Assembly (NCBI RefSeq): GCF_003002025.1
Contig: NZ_PVZB01000025.1
Location: 1 to 64,000, forward strand
Length of the DNA: 64,000 nucleotides
Direction of reading: 5' to 3'
DNA from: Paraburkholderia sp. BL25I1N1
Lineage (GTDB): Bacteria > Pseudomonadota > Gammaproteobacteria > Burkholderiales > Burkholderiaceae
Notes under the pieces: generated by a model
The model's input: only the letters and a program-made list of their open reading frames with translations
Told to the model about the DNA's origin: nothing
Databases searched by the model: none
Made by a program: the position numbers and the translations under genes
Shown here: piece after piece, positions 37,711-47,237 of the stretch
Layout of the letters: each line of letters begins with the position of its first letter
How positions within the stretch are numbered: position 1 is the first letter of the stretch

Positions 37711-38591
37711 TTTTCCTTGCCGAAGAGACCCGCCGGGCGCACCAGCAATACGAGCGCCATGATCACGAAGACGACGGTCGCCGACGCTTCCGGGTAAAAC
37801 ACGCGCGTCAGCCCTTCGATCACGCCGAGCAGCAAACCGGTCAGAATCGAGCCCATGATCGAACCCATGCCGCCGATCACGACAACCGCGAACACCGTGA
37901 TGATCATCGGCTGGCCCATCAGCGGCGAGACCTGAATTACCGGTGCCGCGAGCACGCCCGCAAACGCCGCCAACGCGACGCCGAAGCCGTAGGTGAGCGT
38001 GATCATCAGCGGTACGTTGATGCCGAACGCTTCGACCAATTTCGGGTTTTCCGTACCGGCGCGCAGATAGGCGCCGAGACGCGTCTTCTCGATCACGAAC
38101 CATGTCGCGAAGCACACCGCCAACGAAGCCACCACGACCCACGCGCGATAGTTCGGCAGGAACATGAAGCCGAGATTGGTTGCGCCGGAGAGCGCCGACG
38201 GCACGTCGTACGGCTGACCGGACGAACCATAGATGGAGCGGAACACGCCTTCCACCACGAGCGTGAGCCCGAATGTCAGCAAGAGCCCGTACAGATGATC
38301 GAGCTTGTAGAGCCAGCGCAGCATCGAGCGCTCGATCACGATGCCAAACAACCCGACGATCAGCGGTGCGAGCACCAGCATCAGCCAGTACGGCAGGCCG
38401 AAATACGAAAAGCCCATCCACGCGAGCATGGCACCCAGCATGAACAACGCGCCGTGAGCGAAATTGATCACGTTGAGCAAGCCGAAGATCACCGCCAGCC
38501 CGAGGCTCAATATTGCGTAGAACGAGCCGTTCACGAGCCCCAGCAACAGCTGGCTCAGCATCGCCGGTAGCGGAACGCCAAAGATTTCCAT
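37707..38591 (-). CDS. livH: branched-chain amino acid-type ABC transporter permease (LivH)
   Basis: 294 aa, normal LivH length. LGLVNGSFYAILSLGLAVIFG, NFAHGALFMLGAMLAW and VVIGGMGSIMGSILTGLLLG are family features. It lies 187 bases after the binding protein gene on the same strand and forms the channel with the adjoining LivM. Confidence 0.93.
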   Translation of the reverse strand: MEIFGVPLPAMLSQLLLGLVNGSFYAILSLGLAVIFGLLNVINFAHGALFMLGAMLAWMGFSYFGLPYWLMLVLAPLIVGLFGIVIERSMLRWLYKLDHLYGLLLTFGLTLVVEGVFRSIYGSSGQPYDVPSALSGATNLGFMFLPNYRAWVVVASLAVCFATWFVIEKTRLGAYLRAGTENPKLVEAFGINVPLMITLTYGFGVALAAFAGVLAAPVIQVSPLMGQPMIITVFAVVVIGGMGSIMGSILTGLLLGVIEGLTRVFYPEASATVVFVIMALVLLVRPAGLFGKEK

Positions 38592-38778
38592 TGAAGCCTT
38601 AACCCATCGCCAAGGTGAGATCGGTCACGCACGATCCGGCCGGCGCGCGATCAGCGGCAACGACGCCAATCGCGCGCGGCATGTGAAACGCTCCGCCGTC
38701 AGCCTGTGTACCATCACGGCACCACGCCTCGCCCGTCAGGACGACCAGACAGACGACCATCTGGTTATGAACCAGCGA

Positions 38779-39993
38779 TTACTTCCACAGCGCGCAGCGC
38801 GTTTCGGCCTTGGTCGTGAACGCCTGCTCGCCGGGGATCGTCGCCGTGATCTTGTAGTAGTCCCACGGCTCTTTGGATTCGGCCGGCGTCTTGACCTGCA
38901 TCAGGTACATGTCGTGGATCATGCTGCCGTCCTGACGGATGTAGCCCTTCGCATAGAAATCGTCGATCTTGGTCTTTTTCAGTTGTGCCATCACCTTGTC
39001 GGAGTCGGTCGAACCCACCGCCTTCACTGCGTTCAGATAGGTCATGGTCGCCGAGTAGTCGGCAGCCTGCAGGCTCGACGGCATCTTCCTCATCTTGTCG
39101 AAGTAGCGCTGCGCCCACTTGCGGGTGGTGGCGTCCTTGTTCCAGTACCAACTGTCCGTCAGTACCAGACCTTGCGTGGTTTCGAGACCCAGGCTGTGCA
39201 CGTCGTCGATGAACATCAGCAGCGCGGCGAGTTTCATCGTCTTGGTAATGCCGAACTCCTTGGCCGCCTTGATCGAGTTGATCGTGTCGCCGCCCGCGTT
39301 GGCGAGGCCGAGGATCTGCGCCTTCGACGCTTGCGCCTGCAACAGGAACGACGAGAAGTCCGACGCCGACAGCGGATGGCGCACCGTGCCCAGCACCTGG
39401 CCGCCATTCGCTTTCACCACATCCGACGTGTTCTTCTCCAGCGCCTTGCCGAACGCATAGTCGGCCGTCAGGAAGTACCACGTCTTGCCGCCCTGCTTCG
39501 TCACTGCCGAACCCGTGCCCTTGGCCAGCGCCGTGGTGTCGTACGCATAATGGATCGTGTACGGCGTGCATTGCTCATTGGTCAGCGTGTCCGCGCCCGC
39601 GCCGATGCTGATGTACACCTTCTTCTTTTCTCCGGCCACGGTGTTCATCGACAGACCGGTTGCCGAATTCGTGCCGCCGATCAGCAGATCGACGCCGTCA
39701 CGGTCGAACCACTCACGCGCGCGCGACGCCGCGATGTCCGCCTTGTTCTGGTGGTCCGCATACACCACGGTGATCGGCTTGCCGTTGACCTTGCCGCCGA
39801 AATCCGCCACCGCCATGCGAATCGCTTCGAGTCCACCCTGCCCGTCGATGTCCGCATACAGACCGGACATGTCGGTGATGAAACCGATCTTCACCGCGTC
39901 GTCAGCCGCTTGCGCGCTGCTCATCGTCAAGGCGGCGCCGGCGGCGACCGCGAAACAGAGTGTGGCAAGCCGCGCGAGTGGGTTCTTTTTCAT
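38779..39993 (-). CDS. Liv-type periplasmic binding protein of the oxidation cluster
   Basis: 404 aa with a signal peptide ending near SSAQAADDAV. The mature protein begins VKIGFITDMSGLYADIDGQG and has the long linker regions of type I binding folds (HQNKADIAASRAREWFDRD, GGTNSATGLSMNTVAGEKKK). It is only distantly related to the two copies at 33-36 kb. Its subgroup is common in transporters for aromatic acids, amides and other small organic acids rather than amino acids, so the ligand is open. The C-terminal cysteine (TRCALWK) is shared by that subgroup. Confidence 0.9.
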   Translation of the reverse strand: MKKNPLARLATLCFAVAAGAALTMSSAQAADDAVKIGFITDMSGLYADIDGQGGLEAIRMAVADFGGKVNGKPITVVYADHQNKADIAASRAREWFDRDGVDLLIGGTNSATGLSMNTVAGEKKKVYISIGAGADTLTNEQCTPYTIHYAYDTTALAKGTGSAVTKQGGKTWYFLTADYAFGKALEKNTSDVVKANGGQVLGTVRHPLSASDFSSFLLQAQASKAQILGLANAGGDTINSIKAAKEFGITKTMKLAALLMFIDDVHSLGLETTQGLVLTDSWYWNKDATTRKWAQRYFDKMRKMPSSLQAADYSATMTYLNAVKAVGSTDSDKVMAQLKKTKIDDFYAKGYIRQDGSMIHDMYLMQVKTPAESKEPWDYYKITATIPGEQAFTTKAETRCALWK

Positions 39994-40044
39994 TCCTGTC
40001 TCCTGGTTTCTTCGCTTGTGGTTATCAGAGGCAATCGGGCGCTT

Positions 40045-40803
40045 TTATACGCCCAGTAGATCGTGCAGGACCGGCATCTTGCTTTCGAGCTCACTTGCCC
40101 CGAAGTGCTCGACAATCGCGCCGTGCTCCATCACATAGAAGCGGTCCGCCAGCGGCGCGGCAAAACGAAAGTTCTGTTCGACCATCACGACGGTGTAGCC
40201 CCGCGCCTTGAGTGTCATGATCATGCGCGCCAGCGCCTGCACGATGACAGGCGCGAGCCCTTCCGAGATTTCGTCGAGCAGCAGCAGGCTCGCGCCGGTG
40301 CGCAGAATACGCGCCACCGCCAGCATCTGCTGTTCGCCGCCGGATAGCCGCGTGCCTTGGCTGGCGCGGCGTTCCTGCAGATTCGGGAACATCGAATAGA
40401 TTTCTTCGAGCGACATCATGTGCGCCTTGTCGCCGATGGGCGGCGGCAACAGCAGGTTTTCCTCGCACGAGAGGCTCGAAAAAATACCCCGTTCTTCCGG
40501 ACAGTAACCTACGCCGCAATGCGCGATGCGATGCGTGGGCAGACTGATGGTTTCGCGTCCGCCAATGCGGATCGAACCGGTGCGCCGTCCGGTCAAGCCC
40601 ATGATGGCGCGCAGCGTCGTGGTGCGTCCGGCGCCGTTGCGGCCCAGCAGCGTGACGACTTCGCCGCGGTTCACCGTCAGATCGACGCCATGCAGAATAT
40701 GGGATTCCCCGTACCACGCCTGCAAACCCTTGATGTCCAGCGCGGGAACGGCGTTATCCGTCCCGCTTATGTCGAGGCTTTCTCGCTCGGCAATCGTATT
40801 CAT
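40045..40803 (-). CDS. livF: Liv-type ABC transporter ATPase (LivF) with Lys-to-Arg Walker A
   Basis: 252 aa. Walker A reads GRNGAGRTT, with Arg where the catalytic Lys is expected; the codon is CGC, so the change is real in this sequence. The signature RLSGGEQQMLAVARIL and Walker B LLLLDEISEGLAP are intact. GRNGxGR versions occur in other betaproteobacterial LivF-like proteins as far as I recall, so it may be a functional subgroup variant. Its ATG overlaps the livG stop by four bases. Confidence 0.88.
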   Translation of the reverse strand: MNTIAERESLDISGTDNAVPALDIKGLQAWYGESHILHGVDLTVNRGEVVTLLGRNGAGRTTTLRAIMGLTGRRTGSIRIGGRETISLPTHRIAHCGVGYCPEERGIFSSLSCEENLLLPPPIGDKAHMMSLEEIYSMFPNLQERRASQGTRLSGGEQQMLAVARILRTGASLLLLDEISEGLAPVIVQALARMIMTLKARGYTVVMVEQNFRFAAPLADRFYVMEHGAIVEHFGASELESKMPVLHDLLGV

Positions 40804-41579
40804 GCGTGAGCTCCGGCAAGCGCCGCGTCGGCGCTGCCCATATAGGCTTGCATGACGAGCGGATTTTTCGACACTTCGGCGTAGCTGCCTTCGGCGAGCA
40901 CTTCGCCTCGTTGCAGCACCGTAATCGTGTCGGAGATGCCGGCGATCACATTCATGTTGTGCTCGACCATCAGGATGGTGCGGCCGCTCGATACTTTTTT
41001 GATCAACGCCGTCACGCGATCGACGTCTTCATGGCCCATGCCTTGCGTCGGTTCGTCGAGCAACATGAGTTCCGGTTCCATGGCGAGCGTGGTAGCAATT
41101 TCCAGCGCGCGTTTGCGGCCATAGGAAAGTTCGACCGTCAACACATCGGCGAAATCGGTCAGTCCGACCTGGGTGAGCAGATCCATTGCGCGGTCATCGA
41201 GTTGACGCAGCGTGCGCTCGCTCTTCCAGAAATGAAATGCCGTGCCGAGCTGGCGCTGCAAACCGATGCGCACATTCTGCAATGCTGTCAGATGCGGAAA
41301 CACCGCGGAAATCTGGAACGAACGAATAATGCCGCGCCGCGCAATCTGCGCCGGGCGTTCGCCGGTGATGTCGATGCCATTAAAAACGATCTGGCCCGCA
41401 GTAGGTTCCAGAAACTTGGTGAGCAGATTGAAGCAGGTGGTCTTGCCTGCCCCGTTCGGGCCGATCAACGCATGGATCGAGCCACGACGCACGCGCAGGT
41501 TCACACCGTTCACGGCGATGAAGCCTTTGAACTCACGAGTGAGGCCGCGCGTTTCGAGAATCGTATCGCCGAGAATCAT
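40800..41579 (-). CDS. livG: Liv-type ABC transporter ATPase (LivG)
   Basis: 259 aa from the ATG at 41579, which has GGAAGGGAAC directly upstream; an ATG 12 bases earlier lies before that site. Walker A GPNGAGKTT, signature ELSYGRKRALEIA (Tyr-Gly in place of Gly-Gly), Walker B LMLLDEPTQGMG, and EHNMNVI switch histidine. The LivG loop TGERPAQIARRGIIRSFQ is clear. Confidence 0.93.
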   Translation of the reverse strand: MILGDTILETRGLTREFKGFIAVNGVNLRVRRGSIHALIGPNGAGKTTCFNLLTKFLEPTAGQIVFNGIDITGERPAQIARRGIIRSFQISAVFPHLTALQNVRIGLQRQLGTAFHFWKSERTLRQLDDRAMDLLTQVGLTDFADVLTVELSYGRKRALEIATTLAMEPELMLLDEPTQGMGHEDVDRVTALIKKVSSGRTILMVEHNMNVIAGISDTITVLQRGEVLAEGSYAEVSKNPLVMQAYMGSADAALAGAHA

Positions 41580-41872
41580 GTTCCCTTCCATACGGAGTAA
41601 GGCGAAGCACTACGATCTTCCGCGCGAACCGCTGCGCGACTTTTTATGACGGCGGCACCCCGTGCCGCTCGTTGGCGTGCTGCACCAATCCGGACGGTAA
41701 TCCATGGGGCGGCACGCAGCATGGCTGCCATTGTCGCGCCAATGATGCAGCGCATTCATTGGGATTTGCACTTAGTGGACGTGGATGACACCGGCCCCGA
41801 ACGGGGCGCATACGTGCGAGAGGCCCGCCGCGCAGGTCGGACGGGCATCTCATGCCGCTCGTGGGCTAGCTG

Positions 41873-43585
41873 TCACACTGCGGACATGGAAGGCGTTGCG
41901 CTAGTCTGTGCCGCGAAGCTGCCGCCCACGTGCGCACGGCGATCTTCGCGGATCATGTCGCTGGCGCGCTCGGCGATCATCAGCGTGGGCGAATTGGTGT
42001 TGCCGGAAGTGATGGTCGGCATGACCGATGCATCGACCACGCGCAGTCCGTCAACACCGATAACCCGTAGCCTGTTGTCGACCACCGCGCCGGGATCGTC
42101 GGTCGTCCCCATGCGGCAAGTGCCGACTGGATGGAAGATGGTCGTGCCGACCGCGCCGGCCGCCTGTTGTAATTCCTCTTCGGTCTGGTACTGAATGCCA
42201 GGCAAAATCTCCTGCGGCCGGTAGCGTGCGAGCGCAGGCGCCGCCGCGATGCGGCGCGTAAGACGCAGCGCGTTGGCGGCAACGTGCCGGTCGTAGTCGG
42301 TGGAGAGATAGTTCGGCGCGATCAGGGGTGGCGCTGAAGCATCGGCGGATTCGATGTGAATGCTGCCGCGCGAAGTGGGCCGCAACTGGCACACCGACGC
42401 CGTGAATGCATTGAACCGATGCAGCGGCTCGCCGAAGCGATCGAGCGAAAGCGGCTGGACGTGATATTCGAGGTCGGGCCGCGTGAGCGTGCGATCGCCT
42501 GGATCGGATTTGGCGAACGCGCCGAGTTGCGACGGCGACATCGACATCGGGCCGCTTTGAAAAAACGCGTACTGCATGCCGATCAGCAACTTGCCCCACC
42601 AGTGCGCAGATGCCGTGTTGAGCGTACGCACGCCGTCGACTTTATAGGCCATGCGCAATTGCAAATGATCCTGCAGATTCTCGCCCACGCCGCGCAGATC
42701 GTTGACGACCTCGATACCCAGATTCTGCAGGCGCGCGCCATTGCCGATACCGGAGAGTTCAAGCAACTGCGGTGAATTCACCGCACCTGAACTGAGGATC
42801 ACTTCACAGCGAGCCTTGGCCAGATAGTCCGTGTTGTCGCCGCGATATTCGACGCCTGTGCAACGGCGTCCTTCGAATACGACGCGTTGCGTGTGCGCGC
42901 CGGTGATCACGGTGAGATTCGGCCGCTTGAGTGCGGGACGCAAAAACGCCTTCGATGCATTCCAGCGAATGCCGCGTTTCTGATTCACGTCGAAGTAGCC
43001 GACACCGGTGTTGTCGCCGCGGTTGAAGTCGTCGGTGGCGGGAATGCCGGCCTCTTGCGCGGCACGCGAAAACTCCTCGAGAATTTTCCATTTCAACCGC
43101 TGTTTTTCGACCCGCCAAGGTCCGCCTGCGCCATGCGATTCGCTCGCGCCGGCATGGTGATCTTCGCTGCATTTGAAGATCGGCAACACCGAGTTCCACG
43201 ACCAGGATGCGTCGTTCGTGACGCGCGCCCATTCATCGTAATCTTCGCGCTGGCCACGCATGTAGATCATGCCGTTGATGGAAGAACTCCCGCCCAACAC
43301 GCGGCCGCGCGGATACGACAGCGCGCGGCCATTGAGGCCCGCTTCCGCCTGCGTTTTATAGAGCCAGTCCGTGCGCGGATTGCCGATGCAATAGAGGTAG
43401 CCGACCGGCACGTGAATCCAGTGATAGTCGTCTTTTCCCCCGGCTTCGAGCAGAAGCACTTGCACGTCGGGATCCTGGGTCAAGCGATTGGCCAGCACAC
43501 AACCCGCTGTCCCCGCACCCACGATGATGTAGTCGAACTCGCCTTCGAGACGCCGGGCCGCGGACGTCGGATCGGTATGGCTCAT
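41873..43585 (-). CDS. GMC family FAD-dependent alcohol dehydrogenase
   Basis: 570 aa from the ATG at 43585 (MSHTDPTSA), with AGGAG upstream. The FAD motif is DYIIVGAGTAGCVLANRL. GRVLGGSSSINGMIYMRG is GMC signature 1, SSGAVNSPQLLELSGIG signature 2, and the C-terminal HPVGTCRMG and GNTNSPTLMIAERASDMI hold the catalytic His/Asn pair. It resembles choline dehydrogenase and the alkanol and polyethylene glycol dehydrogenases; the substrate cannot be read from sequence. It lies between the aldehyde dehydrogenase and the transporter genes. Confidence 0.92.
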   Translation of the reverse strand: MSHTDPTSAARRLEGEFDYIIVGAGTAGCVLANRLTQDPDVQVLLLEAGGKDDYHWIHVPVGYLYCIGNPRTDWLYKTQAEAGLNGRALSYPRGRVLGGSSSINGMIYMRGQREDYDEWARVTNDASWSWNSVLPIFKCSEDHHAGASESHGAGGPWRVEKQRLKWKILEEFSRAAQEAGIPATDDFNRGDNTGVGYFDVNQKRGIRWNASKAFLRPALKRPNLTVITGAHTQRVVFEGRRCTGVEYRGDNTDYLAKARCEVILSSGAVNSPQLLELSGIGNGARLQNLGIEVVNDLRGVGENLQDHLQLRMAYKVDGVRTLNTASAHWWGKLLIGMQYAFFQSGPMSMSPSQLGAFAKSDPGDRTLTRPDLEYHVQPLSLDRFGEPLHRFNAFTASVCQLRPTSRGSIHIESADASAPPLIAPNYLSTDYDRHVAANALRLTRRIAAAPALARYRPQEILPGIQYQTEEELQQAAGAVGTTIFHPVGTCRMGTTDDPGAVVDNRLRVIGVDGLRVVDASVMPTITSGNTNSPTLMIAERASDMIREDRRAHVGGSFAAQTSATPSMSAV

Positions 43586-43717
43586 TGTTCCGTCTCCTAA
43601 GCTTTTTTTGCCGACTAGCCGCATGGTTGTCATGCGACTGCGGCCTGGGCTCTATTTTTGTTTTCTGCCCTCGACAGGCCGCCAGAAGCGCAGCCTGCCG
43701 AAGGCAATCGCATCACA

Positions 43718-45256
43718 TTACTTGGCCACCGGCATCGTGAACTCAGCACCCTTGGCAATACTGTCGGGCCAGCGCTGCATGATGCTCTTGTAGCGCGTAT
43801 AAAACCGCACACCTTCTTCACCATACGCATGATGATCGCCGAACAGCGACTTCTTCCAGCCACCAAACGAATGCCACGCCATCGGCACGGGAATCGGCAC
43901 ATTGATGCCCACCATGCCGATCTGGATCTGCCGCGAAAACGCGCGAGCGACGCCGCCATCGGACGTAAACAACGACACGCCGTTAGCAAACTCGTTGGCG
44001 TTGATCAGTTCCACCGCGGAAGCAAAATCCGGCACGCGCACTACACAGAGCACGGGTCCGAATATCTCTTCGCGATAGATCTTCATTTCGGTCGAAACAT
44101 TGTCGAACAGAGTGCCGCCCAGAAAGAAACCCTTCTCATGACCGCTGACCTGATGGCCGCGTCCGTCGACCACCAGCTTCGCGCCCGCTTCGATGCCCGA
44201 GTCGATATAGCCGACCACTTTCTCGCGATGCACCGACGTCACCAACGGTCCCATCTCGGCATCCGATTCCATGCCGTTGAGAATCTTCAAACTCTTCACG
44301 CGCGGTGTGAGCCGCTCGACCAGTTCATCGGCGATATGTCCCACCGCTACGGCCACCGAAATTGCCATGCAACGCTCGCCCGCGGAACCGTATGCCGCCC
44401 CGATCAAGGCATCGACGGCCTGGTCGAGATCCGCGTCCGGCATCACCACCAGATGATTCTTCGCTCCGCCCAAAGCCTGCACACGCTTGCCGTGCCTCGT
44501 GCCTTCCGTGTAGATGTATTCGGCAATCGGCGTCGAACCGACAAACGACAATGCGTTGACTTCCGGATGCACCAGCAACGCATCGACAGCGACCTTGTCG
44601 CCGTGCACGACGTTGAACACGCCGTCTGGCAAGCCGGCTTCCTTCAGCAATTCCGCGAGACGGCTCGAACAGGACGGATCGCGCTCCGATGGCTTCAATA
44701 CAAACGTGTTGCCGCACGCAATCGCGACGGGAAACATCCAGCACGGCACCATCATCGGGAAATTGAACGGGGTGATGCCGGCGACCACGCCGAGCGGCTG
44801 ACGCAGATTCCAGTTGTCGATGCCACCGCCGATCTGATCGGTGAAGTCGGTCTTCAACAGGCTCGGAATGCCGCACGCGAACTCGACGATCTCGATGCCG
44901 CGCATCACCTCCCCCTTCGCGTCCGAAAACACCTTGCCGTGCTCGCGCGTGATCAGTTCCGCGAGTTCGTCGTGGTGGCGGTCGAGCAGTTCCTTGAACT
45001 TGAACAGGACACGCGCGCGCTTGATCGGCGCGGTTTCACTCCACGCGGGAAACGCCGCCTTGGCGGCGGCGACGGCGGCATCCACTTCGGCGACGCTCGC
45101 CAGCGGGACGCGCGCGCTCACACTGCCTTGCGCGGGATTGAAGACGTCGCCGAAACGGCCGCTCGTGCCCTCGAACGTCTTGCCGTTGATGAAGTGGGTC
45201 AGCGCACGGGCGCTCGTCGCGCTACGCTGGGTTTCGTCCTGATATGTCTCGCTCAT
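43718..45256 (-). CDS. mmsA: CoA-acylating methylmalonate-semialdehyde dehydrogenase
   Basis: 512 aa. NFPMMVPCWMFPVAIACGN and the catalytic cysteine in YGSAGERCMAIS are typical of MmsA, which turns methylmalonate or malonate semialdehyde, NAD+ and CoA into propionyl-CoA or acetyl-CoA. GSTPIAEYIYTEGT is the cofactor loop. Start follows AGAGGACATC. It is divergent from the LysR gene, with 145 bases between, and upstream of the GMC dehydrogenase, so the pair would take an alcohol through an aldehyde to an acyl-CoA. Confidence 0.93.
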   Translation of the reverse strand: MSETYQDETQRSATSARALTHFINGKTFEGTSGRFGDVFNPAQGSVSARVPLASVAEVDAAVAAAKAAFPAWSETAPIKRARVLFKFKELLDRHHDELAELITREHGKVFSDAKGEVMRGIEIVEFACGIPSLLKTDFTDQIGGGIDNWNLRQPLGVVAGITPFNFPMMVPCWMFPVAIACGNTFVLKPSERDPSCSSRLAELLKEAGLPDGVFNVVHGDKVAVDALLVHPEVNALSFVGSTPIAEYIYTEGTRHGKRVQALGGAKNHLVVMPDADLDQAVDALIGAAYGSAGERCMAISVAVAVGHIADELVERLTPRVKSLKILNGMESDAEMGPLVTSVHREKVVGYIDSGIEAGAKLVVDGRGHQVSGHEKGFFLGGTLFDNVSTEMKIYREEIFGPVLCVVRVPDFASAVELINANEFANGVSLFTSDGGVARAFSRQIQIGMVGINVPIPVPMAWHSFGGWKKSLFGDHHAYGEEGVRFYTRYKSIMQRWPDSIAKGAEFTMPVAK

Positions 45257-45401
45257 GATGTCCTCTTTCGTGTGAAGTCTTCCGCCCCGGCGTGCCCGGG
45301 GCGTGATAAAGCCGTGCTGAAAGTGAAGCGTACGGCGCTTCGGGACGGGAAATCCAATGAGTAATGCTCAACTGCGCTATAAGGCGCGTTAATATCAGGA
45401 T

Positions 45402-46301
45402 ATGGATCTGACTCTGCTCCGGGCGTTCGTCACCGTGGCGCGCGAGGGCAACCTCACGCGTGCCGCCGTGCAACTGCACCTGACCCAACCTGCCGTCAGC
45501 CTGCAAATCAAGCATTTGCAGGAGACGCTCGGCGTCACGCTGTTCACGCGGACCTCGCACGGGCTCTCGCTCACGCGTGACGGACAGGCGCTGCTGCCGC
45601 ACGCCGAACGCGCGCTCGGCGCGGCGAACGACGTGCAGCGGGCGGCGCAATCGCTGCGTCACGAAGTGCGCGGACGATTGCGGATCGGCACGATCCTCGA
45701 CCCGGCGTTTCTGCGCCTGGGCGGCTTTCTCAAGCAGCTCGTGGAAAGCTGGCCGCACATCGAGACGGCCTTGCGTCATGGCATGTCGGGCTGGGTGCTG
45801 GAGCAGGTTCGCGCGGGCGAGCTGGATGTCGGCTACTACATAGGCTTGCCGTCCGAAGACGAACCGCGCGACGGCCCCGCTTTCCATGCGGTCACGCTGA
45901 CTCACTTCCAATACCGCGTGCTCGCGCCGGCCGGCTGGAAAGACCGCGTCAAGGGTGCGCGCGACTGGCGTGCGCTGGCGGCGCTGCCGTGGATCTGGAC
46001 GCCGCCCGCGTCGGCGCATAACCGGCTGCTGACGCGCTGCTTTGACGAAGCCGGTGTGAAGCCGGTCAAGGTGGCGGAAGTGGACCAGGAGCCGTCGATG
46101 CTCGATCTGGTTAAATCAGGCGTCGGTCTCACGCTCGCACGTGACGCCACCGCGATCGCCGAAGCGCATGCGCACGCGTTGACCATCGTCGAAGGTGTTA
46201 CCGTGCCGACCCAGCTCAGCTTTATTACGCTCGCTCAGCGCAAGGAGGAACCGGCAATCGCCGCGGCGTTGAAACTGATAGAGCAGCAATGGGCAACTTG
46301 A
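45402..46301 (+). CDS. LysR family transcriptional regulator
   Basis: 299 aa. An N-terminal winged HTH (MDLTLLRAFVTVAREGNLTR, HLTQPAVSLQIKHLQETLG) is followed by an effector domain related to type 2 periplasmic folds. It is divergent from mmsA and lies at the head of the oxidation and transport cluster, so it probably controls it. The TCAGGAT just before the ATG at 45402 is a modest ribosome site. Confidence 0.93.
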   Translation: MDLTLLRAFVTVAREGNLTRAAVQLHLTQPAVSLQIKHLQETLGVTLFTRTSHGLSLTRDGQALLPHAERALGAANDVQRAAQSLRHEVRGRLRIGTILDPAFLRLGGFLKQLVESWPHIETALRHGMSGWVLEQVRAGELDVGYYIGLPSEDEPRDGPAFHAVTLTHFQYRVLAPAGWKDRVKGARDWRALAALPWIWTPPASAHNRLLTRCFDEAGVKPVKVAEVDQEPSMLDLVKSGVGLTLARDATAIAEAHAHALTIVEGVTVPTQLSFITLAQRKEEPAIAAALKLIEQQWAT

Positions 46302-46650
46302 GGATCGCGCGAATGGCGCTTGCGTGGTGGGCACGAGAGCGCCAGCGAGTGTGCGATATGAGCCGCTCTCATGACAGCTGCAAGCCGTATGGTCCTATCG
46401 CTATAGATAACCGGCGCTATCTCCTAACGCATCAGCCGCCTGCGTGCGGGTCCAGCAACCCGCTCGCCCGCCGCGACCACTTGACCCTCGCCTGAAACCA
46501 CACCGTCACGCAGTTTTTGTTAGATTGAGGGTTCGCGCACACGCGCCTGCTCGCCATCCTTTTCCGTTCCACCTGATTTGTCCTTCCCGGCAGCTCGCCT
46601 CGGCAACACCGGAAGCCGCCGATCAATCCATCCTTCAACAGGAACCTGAC
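46302..46650. other. intergenic region between lysR and the CYTH gene
   Basis: About 350 bases with no clear gene, terminator or repeat. A T-rich stretch at about 46516-46527 might belong to the promoter of the following gene. Confidence 0.5.
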
Positions 46651-47187
46651 ATGGCACGCAACATTGAAATCAAAGCCCGCGCCCAGCATTTCGAGCAACT
46701 CCGCGAACGCGCGGCGCAGCTCGCGCCGGACGCACCGCTGATCTTCCGCCAGCAGGACTTTTTCTACGACGTGCCGCGCGGCCGCCTGAAGCTGCGCCAA
46801 TTCGACGACGGCACGCCGGCCGAGCTGATCTTCTACCAGCGCGACGACCGCGACGGTCCGAAGGCGTCGTACTACACGCGCAGCCCGGTGACCAATCCGG
46901 AGGCCATGCACGCGCTGCTCGCCACCGCGCTGACCACGCGCGGCATCGTCACCAAGGAACGGCACGTGTATCTGACCGGGCGCACGCGGATCCATCTGGA
47001 CCGCGTCGACGGTCTGGGCGACTTCGTCGAACTGGAAGTGGTGCTCGCCCAGGACGACGATGAAGAAGGCGGCCACGCCGAAGCGCATGCGATGTTCGCC
47101 ACGCTCGGCGTGCCGGAATCGGATCTGGTGGCGGTGGCCTACGTCGATTTGCTGAGCCCGGACAGCGCGCCGAAGCAAGCGGCATAA
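46651..47187 (+). CDS. CYTH domain protein (class IV adenylate cyclase-like)
   Basis: 178 aa from the ATG at 46651; the open frame runs upstream as GC-rich noise. The N-terminal NIEIKAR is the ExExK signature of CYTH enzymes, and the acidic and basic residues needed for the triphosphate tunnel recur through the sequence (KLRQFDDG, ELIFYQRDDRDGPKASYYTR, VELEVVLAQDDDEEGG). Class IV cyclases and thiamine triphosphatases share the fold, so the product could be cAMP or only triphosphate hydrolysis. Confidence 0.8.
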   Translation: MARNIEIKARAQHFEQLRERAAQLAPDAPLIFRQQDFFYDVPRGRLKLRQFDDGTPAELIFYQRDDRDGPKASYYTRSPVTNPEAMHALLATALTTRGIVTKERHVYLTGRTRIHLDRVDGLGDFVELEVVLAQDDDEEGGHAEAHAMFATLGVPESDLVAVAYVDLLSPDSAPKQAA

Positions 47188-47237
47188 GCCTGTGGCAACC
47201 CAGGGCTGCAGGCGGAGTCAGCGCGGCCGGCGCCGCA

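Noticed and set aside
36736..38421. A 561-aa fusion-like protein from an extended LivM frame.
   Set aside because: The N-terminal part is an out-of-frame reading of livH; a good ribosome site and ATG at 37710 give a normal LivM.
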